Positions 52,803 to 62,752 of a DNA stretch of 64,000 nt are shown piece after piece (position 1 is the stretch's first letter; each line of letters starts with the position of its first letter). The position numbers and the translations under genes are program-made. The notes under the pieces were generated by a model. The model did not search any database. It had not been told where the DNA came from and saw nothing but the letters and a program-made list of their open reading frames with translations. Origin of the DNA: Roseitranquillus sp963776845 (GTDB lineage Bacteria; Pseudomonadota; Alphaproteobacteria; Rhodobacterales; Rhodobacteraceae); the NCBI GenBank assembly GCA_963776845.1, contig CAVZOJ010000010.1:21098-85097 (forward strand), read 5' to 3'.

Positions 52803-54099
52803 ATGTCACTCGTCCATCCGGGCCCCTGTTCATGGCGGGCCCGAAAGTGTGTTGCTGCCGCGGCACTCGCAGCGCCGCTTCTTCTGGCGGGATCGCCGGT
52901 GCTGTCGCAGGCGGCCGGGGACTGGCTCGGGACCTGGTCCGCAAGCCCGCAGGCGGTTTGGGAGCCTGACTTCTTCGCTGCCGCACCCATTCCGCGCGCG
53001 CTCCGCGACCAGACGGTGCGGCAGGTCGCGCGGGTGTCGCAGGGCGGCGACCGGGTGCGCGTCGAGTTCTCGAACGAGTACGGCGAGCTTCCGATGGTGA
53101 TCGGCGGCGCCCGCATCGCCATGGCAGGCGACGACGGAGCGATCGTCGCCGGCACCGACCGGCCGCTGACGTTCTCGGGCCGCGACAGCATCACCGTTCC
53201 ACCCGGCGCGCCGGTCTGGAGCGACCCTGTCGACATGCAGGTCGAGGACCTCGATGAGCTGGCCGTCAGCCTCTACCTGCCCGAGGTCACGCCATTGACT
53301 ACCTGGCACAATGACGGCCGGCAGACGGCCTACATCTCGGGCAACGGTGACTTCACGGCGGACGAGAGCTTTGAGGCAGCGGACACGACGAATTCGCGCC
53401 TGTTCCTGAGCGGCATCCAAGTGGGCGCCGGCGAGGGTGCGCGGTCCGTGGTGCTGTTCGGCGATTCGATCACCGACGGCGACTCGTCCACGCCGAACGA
53501 GAACAACCGCTGGCCCGACGTCCTGGCGGAACGGCTGGTCGAGGCGGGATCGGATCTCGCCGTTTTGAACGAGGGGATATCGGGCGCACGCGTCCTGCGC
53601 GACCGCATGGGCGACAACGCTCTGGCCCGGTTCGATCGGGACGTGCTGAGCCATCCGAAAGCCGACACGGTCGTCGTCATGATGGGTATCAACGACTTCG
53701 GCTGGCCCGATTCTCCCCTCGTCCCCGAGGGAGAACCAGCACCGGCCGCCGAGGATGTGATCGCCGGCTACCAGCAGCTTATCGACCGCGCCCATGCCCA
53801 CGGCATGAAGATCATCGGCGCGAACTCTGACGCCGTTCGAGGACGCCTTCGCCGGCGGCCCGCTCGAGGGCTATTACAACGACGAGAAGGAGGCGAAGCG
53901 CGTCGCAGTCAACGACTGGATCCGCAACAGCGGCGCCTTCGACGGGGTGATCGATTTCGACGAGGTCGTGCGGGACCCCGAGAATCCAAAACGCATTCGG
54001 GCGCATTACGACTCGGGCGACCACCTGCACCCGAACGACGCGGGCTACGAGGTGATGGCAAACTCCGTCGATCTCGGCCTGCTCGACGAGATGCAGTAG
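52803..54099 (+). CDS. Secreted SGNH/GDSL-family esterase, apparent +1 frameshift
   Basis: A 431-residue secreted hydrolase if one base is removed near 53824. After a signal peptide (ending near ALA/SQAAGDW) comes a beta-rich N-terminal domain. The catalytic domain has block I VVLFGDSITDGDSSTP (nucleophile Ser), block III MMGINDFGWPDS (Asn) and, after the frameshift, block V HYDSGDHLHPNDAGYEVMAN (Asp/His). The frame breaks at GCGAACTCTGACG; reading GCGACTCTGACG gives GATLTPFEDAFAGGP. The total length (1297 bp) is 3n+1, consistent with a single extra base. A GGGAGG ribosome-binding site precedes ATG 52803. Relatives act on lipids or acetylated sugars. Confidence 0.82.
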
Positions 54100-54239
54100 G
54101 AAGCCGGTGATCCGCACGTGAGCCTGGCACAGCAGACCGCCGCCCTCCCGGCTGAACAATCGGGGAGGGGAGTTCCAGGCCGAAGACGAGCCCGAGTCCC
54201 AGGAGTTTTTCCGGGAGGCGGCACAAATCTCCGGCGGCC

Positions 54240-54405
54240 GCAATGTTGGCCAAGCTCCACGGGGGGCGAACTGACCGCGGTCTGGGTGCCGGACGCGGGC
54301 CACGAGGCGATGCGCGATCTGGTGCGGGCGCGCGCGACGGCAGTCCGGGCCGTCGGCACGGCGCGGCAGCACCTCCAGGGCTTCCTGCTGCGCCACGGCC
54401 GCGCA
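54240..54405 (+). pseudogene. IS110-family transposase fragment
   Basis: GGELTAVWVPDAGHEAMRDL, VRARATAVRAVGTARQHLQG and FLLRHGR are an internal segment of IS110-type transposases. Both ends are missing. Confidence 0.65.
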
Positions 54406-54436
54406 GTGTGTCCATCGCCGCCTCCAGTAGTACGGC

Positions 54437-54586
54437 GCGGTCGTGCACGGCGTCGTAGACATGAACGACGTCACGCTCGAGCCATCGGTCCACCGCCGCC
54501 TCGCGTTCCCGTAGCGCGCGCAACCCGGCACGCACCACTTCCGAGGTGGAGGCAAAGGCGCCGGAGGCGACGAGACTATCGATGTT
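54437..54586 (-). pseudogene. ParD-type antitoxin fragment
   Basis: NIDSLVASGAFASTSEVVRA, GLRALREREAAVDRWLERDV and VHVYDAVHD match the ribbon-helix-helix/C-terminal helix of ParD antitoxins. The N-terminal strand and start codon are missing, and no parE gene follows. 54587-54839 holds no other recognisable gene. Confidence 0.65.
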
Positions 54587-54839
54587 GGCGGTTTGATCGT
54601 GAAGGACAGGACGCCCAACCAGCGTGTCTCTGATCACCTGGCCAGAAACCTCCCAGACCGTCGGGAGTTCTCTGCGTGGAGCGCGTCGATCAGGGTGAGA
54701 AGCGCGCGGCAATCTGGATGAGAGGGATGGTCCGAACCCGCACCGCAGGAAGGGCGTAGCCCGACCGGAGGTTGGGTTCGGCGGGATGATCGCGGCCGGT
54801 CGGGGTAAGCGGGTGCTTTCTCTGCTTGGAGGAGCGCTC

Positions 54840-56383
54840 GTGCCCGGCCGCCACGTGACCGATCACCAGATGAGGCTCTTCATGAAGCACCGCACGAACG
54901 CCCCGGTCCCCGTCGCCGCCGCCCGCGCCGGGTTCAGCACCGCCACCGGCTATCGCATCACGCAGGACCCGCGGCCGCCGTCGGAGAAGCGCGCGCCTCG
55001 CGAGCGGCGGCGGCCCGATCCCTCGCCGCCGTCTTCGACAGCGAGGTCGTCCCGATACTGGAGGCTTGCCCTGGTCTGCGGCCGGTCGCCGTCTTCGAGG
55101 AGCTGATGCGGCGGCATCCCGATCTGAACCTCGGGGTTCGGCGGACGCTGGAGCGGCGTATCCGCCAGTGGCGTGCGCGGCACGGCCCGGAGCGGGAGGT
55201 GATCTTCCGGCAGACCCATGAGCCGGGCCGGATGGGCCTGTCCGACTTCACCGACATGGCCAACTCCGGCGTGACGGTGGCGGGAGAGCCGCTGCCACAC
55301 CGGCTCTACCACTTCCGCCTCGCCTTCAGCGGCTTCGAGCACGCCCATGTCGTGCTCGGCGGCGAGAGCTTCGTAGGCCCTGGCCGCAGGATTGCAGGAT
55401 GCGCTCTGGGCCCTCGGCGGCGCGCCGCGCGAGCACCGCAGCGACAGCCTTTCCGCGGCTTTCCGCAACCTCGCGCCGGAAGTCGAAGAGGACTGGACCC
55501 TCCGATACGACGCACTGTGCAGCCACTACGGCATGGTCGCCAGCCGCAACAACCGCGGTGTCGCCCACGAGAACGGCAGCATCGAGGCGGCCCACGGTCA
55601 CGTAAAGCTCGCCGTTGAGGACGCGCTCCTCATGCGGGGCTCGCGCGACTCGACACGGGTCGCCGACTATCGCCGCTTCATCGACGAGCTGATCGGCCGA
55701 CGCAACGCCCGCAACCGCAAGCGCATCGAGGCCGAGCGCGCCGTGCTGCGGCCGCTGCCACCGCGGCGGGCCGAGGACGGCGAGGAGGCGATCGTGACCG
55801 TCACCTCTTCGGGCGGCTTCATGGCTCGCGGCGGGTCTTCTACACCGTGCCCTCGCGGCTGATCGGCCACCGGCTGCGCGTGCGCCTTCACGACGACAGG
55901 CTCGAGGTCTTCCTCGGCGGCTCGCATCTGATGACGCTGCCGCGCGGCCGGGGCTACGGCGACCGCCGCCGCGCGCATGTCGTCGATTACCGCCATGTCA
56001 TCCATGCGCTCCGGGCCAAGCCGTTTCGCCGGAGGCGAACCTCCGGTTCGACGGCGCTGCCCGGGCTCGTCTACCGCGACCAGCTCTTCCCCCGCGACGC
56101 CTATCGCCGCCTCTGCGACGCCGCCATGGCCGCGCTGCCGGAGCGGGTCGCCTGCAAGCTCGTCGTCGGGGCGCTGGCGCTGGCCCATGAGCGCGGCTGC
56201 GAGGCCGATCTCGCTGCCGCCATCGACGCGCAGCTCGATGCCGGCGCCGTTCCCGATCTCGCCGAGCTCAGCGCGCGCTTCGCACCGGACCCGCAGGCGC
56301 TGCCGCACGTGACCGTCGCGCTGACCCCTCTCAGCGCCTACGACGCGCTGACCGCGGCGCCGGTCGAGGGGGTCTCGGCATGA
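54840..56383 (+). pseudogene. istA: IstA transposase of a second IS21-type element, frameshifted
   Basis: From GTG 54840 (PGRHVTDHQMRLFMKHRTNA) to the stop at 56383. The frame breaks near 55020, where one C is missing relative to the partial copy at 56975-57238. It breaks again near 55375 (one extra base before ALAAGLQDALWALGG) and near 55825 (after TVTSSGGFM). Traceable segments include FRQTHEPGRMGLSDFTDMAN (start of the DDE domain), VASRNNRGVAHENGSIEAAH and RRDQLFPRDAYRRLCDAAMA-like text near the end. It overlaps the istB start. Confidence 0.75.
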
Positions 56384-56973
56384 CCGCGGCGGACCCGATC
56401 GACGAGGCCCGCCTCGGCCTCCTGCTCGGCGACCTGCGCCTGCCGGGCATCAAGCACATCTGGCCCCGCTTCGCCGAGCGCGCCGACAAGGGTGAGCGGG
56501 TGAACGCCATCGGTTCGAGAGAACCCGCGAACGGCCCGCCGCCCGCTTCCTCGCCGCCCTGGCCGAGCACGAGATCGCCGAGCGCGCCCGCCGCCGCATC
56601 GAGCGTCATCTGGCCGAGGCGCGCCTGCTGCCCGGCAAGAGCCTCGACAGCTTCGACTTCAATGCCGTGCCGATGCTGTCGAAGGCCCAGGTAATGGCGC
56701 TCGTCGCCGGCGACAGCTGGCTCGAGAAGGGTGACAACTTGCTCGTCTTTGGCCCGCCAGGCGGCGGGAAGTCTCATCTCGCCGCCGCCATCGGCCTCGG
56801 TCTCGTCGAGAACGGCTGGCGCGTGCTCTTCTCCCGCACCACCGATCTCGTGCAGAGGCTTCAGGTCGCCCGGCGCGAGCTCGCTTTGGAATCCGCCATC
56901 GCCAAGCTCGACAAGTATCACCTGCTGATCCTCGACGACCTCGCCTACGTCACCAAGGACCAGGCCGAGACCC
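56380..56973 (+). pseudogene. istB: IstB of the second IS21-type element, frameshifted and truncated
   Basis: MTAADPIDEARLGLLLGDLR to RADKGE, then after a frameshift near 56515 HEIAERARRRIERHLAEARL, LLVFGPPGGGKSHLAAAIGL (Walker A) and YHLLILDDLAYVTKDQAET (Walker B). It stops at 56973, where a duplicated piece of its own istA begins. Confidence 0.75.
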
Positions 56974-57238
56974 GCGGCCGCCGTCGGAGAAGCGCGCGCC
57001 TCGCGAGCGGCGGCGGCCCGATCCCCTCGCCGCCGTCTTCGACAGCGAGGTGGTCCCGATGCTGGAGGCGTGCCCGGGCCTGAGGCCCGTCGCCGTCTTC
57101 GAGGAGTTGATGCGGCGGCATCCCGATCTGAACCTCGGGGTTCGGCGGACGCTGGAGCGGCGTATCCGCCAGTGGCGGGCGCTGCATGGGCCGGAGCGGG
57201 AGGTGATCTTCCGCCAGACCCATGAGCCGGGCCGGATG
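56974..57238 (+). pseudogene. Duplicated istA N-terminal fragment of the second IS21-type element
   Basis: A near-identical copy of 54968-55234, covering PPSEKRAPRERRRPDPLAAV to FRQTHEPGRM. It keeps the frame that the first copy lost. It is cut at 57238 by the right terminus of IS21 copy 2 (TGTCAACGTCGG), showing the order of insertions. Confidence 0.8.
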
Positions 57239-57375
57239 TCAACGTCGGAGCAAAAACCGGCCAGTGGGCGGCGCAAATCCCGGCCACTCGGCGATGAGCG
57301 CCTCGGCGCGCGCGCTCTCCAGATAGCTGGCGCGTGTCGAGGCGCTTCGGCCCGTCAGGGCCGACCCGGGGCGCT

Positions 57376-58190
57376 GGGGTCAGGCTTTTGCCTTCTGCGC
57401 TCGGGAGCGGCTCTGGCTGAGACGGTAGCTGTCGCCGTTCAGCTCGAGGATGTTGACGTGGTGGGTCAGCCGGTCGAGGAGAGCGCCGGTGAGGCGCTCG
57501 GAGCCGAAGACCTCGGTCCACTCGTCGAACGGCAGGTTTCTGGTGATCAGCGTGGAGCCGCGCTCGTATCGCTGGGAGATCAGCTCGAACAGCAACTCGG
57601 CCCCGGTCTTGGAGAGCGGCACGAAGCCCAGCTCGTCGATGATCAGAAGCTTCTGGTTCGCCATCTGCTTCTGGAGGCGCAGGAGCCGGCGCTCGTCGCG
57701 GGCCTCCATCAGCTCGTGTACGATGGCAGCGGCGGTGGTGAAGCCGACGGAGAGGCCCTTCTGGCACGCGGCCAGGCCGAGACCGAGGGCGGTGTGGGTC
57801 TTGCCGGTACCGCTCGGGCCGAGGGCGATGACGTTCTCGCGCCGCTCGATCCACTCGCAGCGCGCGAGCTCCAGAACCTGCATCTTGTTGAGCGACGGGA
57901 TCGCCTTGAAGTCGAAGGTGTCGAGGCTCTTGGTCACCGGGAACTTTGCCGCCTTGATCCGGCGCTCGATCATCCGCCGCTCGCGGTCGATCAGCTCGAG
58001 CTCGACCAGGCGGGCGAGGAACTGCACGTGATCCTGCCCCTCGGCGGCGCCCGCGCGCGAACGCGCGCAGATCATGACTTTCTGGCGGCTACGCCGCCGG
58101 GCGAGCGAGCTTGGCGTACTCCCGCAGGAAGGTCGGCAGCTTCAGCGTCTTGAGATGGTGGTCGAGCAGCAACTTCGGCGCGTCGCTCAT
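57376..58190 (-). pseudogene. istB: IstB ATPase of IS21 copy 2, split by palindromic insert
   Basis: Same structure as in copy 1: start at 58190 (MSDAPKLLLDHHLKTLKLPT), an insert of about 45 bp with GCGCGCG-AA-CGCGCGC at about 58040-58090, and then the ATPase body with Walker A GPSGTGKTH and Walker B LLIIDELGFVPLS, here with the canonical Leu. The insert differs from copy 1 by three extra bases near 58081. Confidence 0.75.
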
Positions 58191-58753
58191 GCCGGGCCGC
58201 CGACGAGGCACATGTAGCTCGCCGCCGAGGTGGTCCCGACATTGGCGCGCGGCAGATAGGGATAGACGTCGAGGTCGAGCCTCGGCGGCCGCCTCTCGAC
58301 CTGGCAGAGCACGAGGTGCTTGATCGCGTCGAACCCGACGGCGCCCATCCTGAGCGCGGTCTTCACCGCTACGTGCAGGTCGGCGAGATCGAAGGTCTCC
58401 AGCAGCCGCAGGACCTGCACGTACTCGCGGCGGCCGGCCTTGAACTGCCGCGCCTCCATCAGCCGGCGCAGGGTGTGGAACTCGGCCGGCAGCTCCCAAT
58501 GCGCCAGCGGCGCGGCCTGGTCGAGAGCGCCGATCTTCTTCTCCAGCAGCGGCAGGTAATGGATCGGGTCGAAGACCATGTCCTCGCGGCCGTAGCATCG
58601 GGAATGGCGGGCGTTCGCCGCCGGGCTCGAACCGGTGGCGCCTTCGGCGGCTCACCGTCTCCGCCGCAGCCGATGACGACTTCGTCGACGTAGCCCCTGA
58701 TCCAGACCTCGCGGTGGCCGTAGCTGACCGGCACCGAGTAGTCGTTCTTCGCT

Positions 58754-58778
58754 AAAATCGATCCACTGGATCGATTTT
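58754..58778. repeat. Palindromic mini-insert B inside istA (copy 2 only)
   Basis: Perfect palindrome with 11-bp arms (AAAATCGATCC) around ACT. Copy 1 has the uninterrupted sequence GCGGTACAGGACCAACGAC at this site, so the insert is more recent than the duplication of the IS. Confidence 0.75.
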
Positions 58779-59660
58779 TTCACGCTCGAACTCCTGTACC
58801 GCACCAGCGCCTGCGAGCTGACCCGGCCCGTCGCCTGGTCGCAGGCCTCGAATGGCGCCGGCGGCAGCGGCATCATCGCTGCGAGATCACGCTGGAGCCG
58901 CTCGCCGATCGTCTCCTGGTGGCCGCGCAGGATCTCCGATTGCCGCTTGCGGCATTGCTCCTCCAGCCAGATGTTGAACTCGTCCCAGGTCGCGAAGCGG
59001 GGCAGCGGCACCATGAAGTTGCGCCGCGACCAGCCGACGATCCCCTCGACGGCACCCTTGTCATTCCCCTTCCCGGGCCGGCCGTAGCGATCTTCGATCA
59101 CGTAGTGCGATAGCATCCCGCTGAAGAGCGTTGCCCGCTTGCGCGTCCCGTCCGGCAGGATGCGCGCCACCAGGCAGCGGTCGTTATCGTAGAGCACCGA
59201 TAGCGGCACCCGCCCGAAGAACGCGAAGGCGTGGACGTGGCCATCGGCCCACGCCTCGGCCGTCGCCGCCGGGTAGGCGCGAACGTAGCAGGCATCGCTG
59301 TGCGGCAGGTCGAAGACAAAGAAGTGCGCCTTCTGCTCGACCCCGCCGATCACCACCAGCGCCTCGCCAAAGTCCGCCTGCGCGTGGCCGGGAGCGTGAT
59401 GCAGCGGCACGAACATCTTGCGGCTGCGCCGCTGGTGCTCGCGCAGGTATGCCTTCACGATGGTGTAGCCGCCGGTGAACCCGTGCTCGTCTCGCAAGCG
59501 GTCGAGGACCCGCTTGGCGGTGTGCCGCTGCTTGCGAGGGCGGTCGGCGTCCTCAAGCAGCCAAGCGTCGATGATCTCGGTGAACCCGTCCAGCTTCAGC
59601 CGCTTCACCGGCGCGGTCCGCCGGTAGCCCGGCGGCACGGAGTACAAGATCGTCCGTCGG

Positions 59661-59685
59661 GGGATTGATCCACTGGATCAATCCC
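59661..59685. repeat. Palindromic mini-insert A inside istA (copy 2)
   Basis: Perfect palindrome with 11-bp arms (GGGATTGATCC) around ACT, identical to the insert at 45702-45726 in the other IS21 copy. Confidence 0.7.
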
Positions 59686-59939
59686 TGATCCTCCGAACTG
59701 TCGACGCTGTCGCGCGAGATGCAGAAGTGACGCGCGATGGCGCGCTTGCTCATGCCTTGCCTGAAGTAGGCGCGGCGAACCTTACGATACAGCTCCACGG
59801 TGAAAATGCCCCCACCCTCCCTGCCGCCAGAGAGGGCAAACGTGGCCGACTTTTACGCCGCCCGCCGCGGGCTCATCCCGCCGCTACCGTGGCCGACTTT
59901 CTCACCGCCGTTCTCACGTGGGTGACAATCGGGTTTGGG

Positions 59940-60367
59940 TTTCCGCTGTAGCGTCGGGCGACGGAGCCGATCCGGGCGGACAGTCGATCGAGGCGGAGCG
60001 CCAGCTCGGCGAGCCGACGCCGTTTGCCTGCCCCGACTGCAACGGCAACCTCTGGCAGATCGACGACAGCATTCGCAGGTTCCGCTGCCATGTCGGCCAC
60101 GCCTTTACTGCCGATGCACTGGCAGAGGTGCAGGCCGAGAAGCTTGATGTCGCGCTCTGGTCCTCTCTGCGGAGCCTTCGTGAGCGCGCTGAATTGCTGC
60201 GGCGCCTGGTTGACGACGCCCTGAAGGCCGCGAGGATCAGTGCGGCGGGGTTCGGGCGGTCGGCCGCGGAGAGCGAGGAGCAGGCGGACACCTTGACCGA
60301 GTTCATCATGACGCGTCACGGACGGACCAAGAAAGACCATCCCGATGCCGCGCATTCTGATCCTTGA
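59940..60367 (+). pseudogene. C-terminal tail of a CheB-like protein, 5' end lost
   Basis: The frame encodes a zinc-ribbon-like segment FACPDCNGNLWQIDDSIRRF, RCHVGHAFTADALAEVQAEK followed by a helical tail (LDVALWSSLRSLRERAELLR). This C-terminal module is found on CheB-type methylesterase-domain proteins of alphaproteobacterial stress signalling. The catalytic domain has been removed by IS21 copy 2. It overlaps the next response-regulator gene by 23 bp, so they were an operon. The short upstream ATG at 59918 is probably accidental. Confidence 0.7.
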
Positions 60368-60728
60368 GGACGAGGTCCTCGTCGGTCTCGACATGTCACT
60401 CGAGCTGCAAGATCACGGGTACCAGTGTCTGGGACCTGCGACGACCATCGATCAGGCGATGGCGCTGATCAACGCTCACGATGTGGCATTTGCAATCCTG
60501 GACGCCAACTTGGACGGCAAGTCCTCCGCACCCGTCGCGGAACGGCTCTCCCAAGACGGCACGCCGTTCGTGTACGTCTCCGGGTATGAGGCGCGCTACG
60601 TGTCGGAACATCTCCCAGAAGCACCACTGCTTCCAAAGCCCTGGCGGATCGAGGAGCTGAAGCCGCTGATGGATCCAGTGCTGCACTGGGAGGAAACGCG
60701 CAAAGGATGGGTTCAAGGCGGAACTTGA
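60345..60728 (+). CDS. Single-domain response regulator
   Basis: A 127-residue receiver-only protein. Acidic E8/D9/E10 start the domain (ILILEDEVLVGLD), the phospho-acceptor is Asp53 (FAILDANLDGKS), Ser79 is at the Thr/Ser switch position and the conserved Lys is K98 (LLPKPW). No output domain is present, so it probably relays phosphate or binds a partner kinase. It overlaps the CheB-like tail upstream, a combination seen in general-stress and chemotaxis-like phosphorelays of Alphaproteobacteria. 60729-60982 contains no gene I recognise. Confidence 0.88.
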   Translation: MPRILILEDEVLVGLDMSLELQDHGYQCLGPATTIDQAMALINAHDVAFAILDANLDGKSSAPVAERLSQDGTPFVYVSGYEARYVSEHLPEAPLLPKPWRIEELKPLMDPVLHWEETRKGWVQGGT

Positions 60729-60982
60729 TCGATCGCTGACGTGATCCGCCGGGTCATCATCTGGGCGCAGGCGGCAAGAGCCCACTGTCAGACCGCTGAC
60801 GAACGTGTCGATGCCCGCATCGCGCGGACCTGCCACTCGCTGTAAGCGCAGCGAATTCATTGGGGCAGTGCTCAGGACGAAATCGGAGGCACCGCTGCAA
60901 CCAAACCGTGCAGGCCCGGTTGATCCTTTGAGACAATCAAGGGCAGATGATGACACAGCAGGCAAATCGTGGTCGCGAGGCA

Positions 60983-61428
60983 AGGTTCCTGGCGCAGATG
61001 CGCCACCGACCGCTCCACCGTGCGCAGGCCCACCTCGATGCCCTTCTCGCTGGCAAGCTCCTGGCGGACCACGTCGGCGTTGCCGGCATGACGGCGGAAA
61101 CGGTCCTCGAGCCATCTCTCCAGCCCGTCCAGAGCCTTCGGGCGCGAAGGCGGCGAAGGCCTGCGCCATGCGCCTTCCCTCAGCCATCGCCGAGCCGTCG
61201 TTCGCGAGCATCCAAGCTCCGCTGCAATCCGACGTGCGCCCCAGCCAAGCGCCTTCAGCTTCAGCATCGCCGACACATCGTCCGGCTCCAGCATCTCGTC
61301 CCTCCGCAGACCCACCGTCCACGGAAGCGTCCTCGTCATCTCGTCGGTCATCCAGACCCTCCTCTCAGCCCACGAAGCGGGCCAGTTCCTCATGTCGCCA
61401 GAGGGCCAGTTTGTCGTGTCGCCTGACA
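60983..61428 (-). pseudogene. IS21-type istA fragment with left terminal repeat (third element)
   Basis: LEPDDVSAMLKLKALGWGAR, RIAAELGCSRTTARRWLREG and VVRQELASEKGIEVGLRTVE, VAHLRQEP form the HTH-containing N-terminus of a third IS21-type IstA. The left end TGTCAGGCGACACG begins at 61428, and AACTGGCC repeats follow. It is truncated at about 60983. Confidence 0.7.
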
Positions 61429-61797
61429 CTCTTCGCTCGCCGTCGTCGACCGCGCCTACCGCTGGCACGAGGTCGAGACCACCCGCGTGCTGATCAGCGG
61501 CACCCGAAGGGGGCTCACGCCGTCATTGGCCAAGCTCCTCCGCCGGCGCAGCGCCATCGAGCCGGAGATCGGTCACATGAAGACCGATGGCCGGCTGACC
61601 CGCTGTCCGCTCAAGGGCACGATCGGCGACGCGCTCTTCGCCGTCCTCTGCGCCTGCGGCCACAACATCCGCAAGATCCTCGCCCACCTCAGAGCGCTCT
61701 TGGCGCTCCTATTCGCCGCCATCCTCGGGGCAATCAGAGCCGACCGCCCTCCCGCAACCGGCGCTGCCGCCACCTGATCGGATTGTTCAGGCTGAAC
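61429..61797 (+). pseudogene. IS5-family element fragment (right third of the 30.9-kb element)
   Basis: VVDRAYRWHEVETTRVLISG, TRRGLTPSLAKLLRRRSAIE and so on to GAIRADRPPATGAAAT match the C-terminal part of the transposase at 31.0-32.4 kb, followed by the right terminal repeat GTTCAGGCTGAAC (61785-61797). The left two thirds were lost where the IS21 fragment begins. Confidence 0.8.
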
Positions 61798-61943
61798 TCA
61801 AGAGCCGCATCGCTGCGGACTTGCAACCTGAAATGCCCATCGTGTCCCAATACCGCCGCGCCGCAGATGGGTCAGCAAATGCTATTTTTGCAGCGCTCCC
61901 TCTCGGGAAGCACGTCTTTGAAGGAAAAGGCCAATCGACCGCG

Positions 61944-62744
61944 CTAGGCCCAGAACGCGTCGTCGCCGAGCCGGGTGAGATCCAGAAGGGTCTCGTAAGT
62001 GCCCGGCCTGGCGCCGAGGATCGGCGCCGGCTGGATTAGGCCATCGCCACCTGGAAAGGCTAGGGTCCGTCCGCCCGCTTCTTCAATCAGGCAATAGCCG
62101 GCCATGCAGTCCCAGGCGCTCATCCGGGGTTCGGCGTAGCCGACCAGGCGGCCCGCCGCAACCCAGGCCAGCATCAGCGCACCCGAGCCGTAGCGCGTCC
62201 AGCTCGCGCCGGCGGCCATCAGGACGGCCAGCATTTCACCCACGCGCTCGGCCGGGACGCGGTCATTCGCCCCCACGCCGAGGAGGCCCGTGGCAAGATC
62301 GAAACGGTCAGTGACGCGGATCGGCACGCCGTTGAGGCGGGCGCCGTGGCGGCGCGCGGCGACGAAGGTCTCGTCAAGCACGGGCGCGTGGATGACGCCG
62401 ATCACCGGGCCTTCGGCATCGCAGGCTCCAATCGACACGCACCAGCCGGGCAGGCCAGCGAGGAATGGAGCAGTGCCGTCGATCGGGTCGATCACCCAGG
62501 TCAGGCCGGACGTGCCGGGGCTCAGCCCATGCTCCTCGCCGAGCTGGGCGTCGTCGGGGAACCGCTCGGCCAGCGCACTTCGGATCAGCGTCTCAACCTC
62601 GCGGTCCGCCTCGGAGACCATGTCCTGCAGGGTGCGCTTGGCCTCGACCTGCAGGTTGTCGCGGTCGCGGAAGTAGCGGTGAGCGAGGGCACCGGCGCGG
62701 CGGGCGATGTCCTCGGCGACGCTGAGGCGGGTGAACAAATCCAT
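61944..62744 (-). CDS. Inositol monophosphatase-family phosphatase
   Basis: A 266-residue Mg2+-dependent phosphatase. Metal ligands are visible: Glu in GEEHG (about residue 68-72), the DPIDGT motif (about 87-92) and the C-terminal WDCMAGYCLIEEAGG motif (Asp near 211). The family includes inositol monophosphatase, histidinol-phosphatase and CysQ-like enzymes. ATG 62744 has a GAGGAG ribosome-binding site that overlaps the end of the ABC ATPase gene 9 bp upstream, so it is the last gene of the ABC operon. This suggests it dephosphorylates an imported phosphorylated compound; that is inference. Confidence 0.88.
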   Translation of the reverse strand: MDLFTRLSVAEDIARRAGALAHRYFRDRDNLQVEAKRTLQDMVSEADREVETLIRSALAERFPDDAQLGEEHGLSPGTSGLTWVIDPIDGTAPFLAGLPGWCVSIGACDAEGPVIGVIHAPVLDETFVAARRHGARLNGVPIRVTDRFDLATGLLGVGANDRVPAERVGEMLAVLMAAGASWTRYGSGALMLAWVAAGRLVGYAEPRMSAWDCMAGYCLIEEAGGRTLAFPGGDGLIQPAPILGARPGTYETLLDLTRLGDDAFWA

Positions 62745-62752
62745 GGGGCTCC

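Larger units (their letters stand above)
58187..59798 (-). pseudogene. istA: IstA transposase of IS21 copy 2 with palindromic inserts
   Basis: Starts at 59798 (MELYRKVRRAYFRQGMSKRA). Insert A (palindrome 59661-59685) breaks the frame; the main DDE domain then runs from 59647 (MYSVPPGYRRTAPVKRLKLD, GHAQADFGEALVVIGGVEQK, VLYDNDRCLVARILPDGTRK). Insert B, about 48 bp with a palindrome at 58754-58778, follows SQALVRYR. A third insert of about 40 bp (58620-58660) precedes REDMVFDPIHYLPLLEKKIG. The gene ends at 58187, overlapping istB. Confidence 0.8.
57239..59925 (-). mobile_element. IS21 element copy 2 (inverted relative to copy 1)
   Basis: A nearly full IS21 on the minus strand. The right terminus TGTCAACGTCGG is at 57238-57250 and the left-end repeats (AAAGTCGGCCACG twice) are at about 59843 and 59905. 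It contains istA with three small inserts and istB with one. About 1.3 kb at each side is almost identical to copy 1, so the pair forms large inverted repeats enclosing 47-57 kb. Confidence 0.75.
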
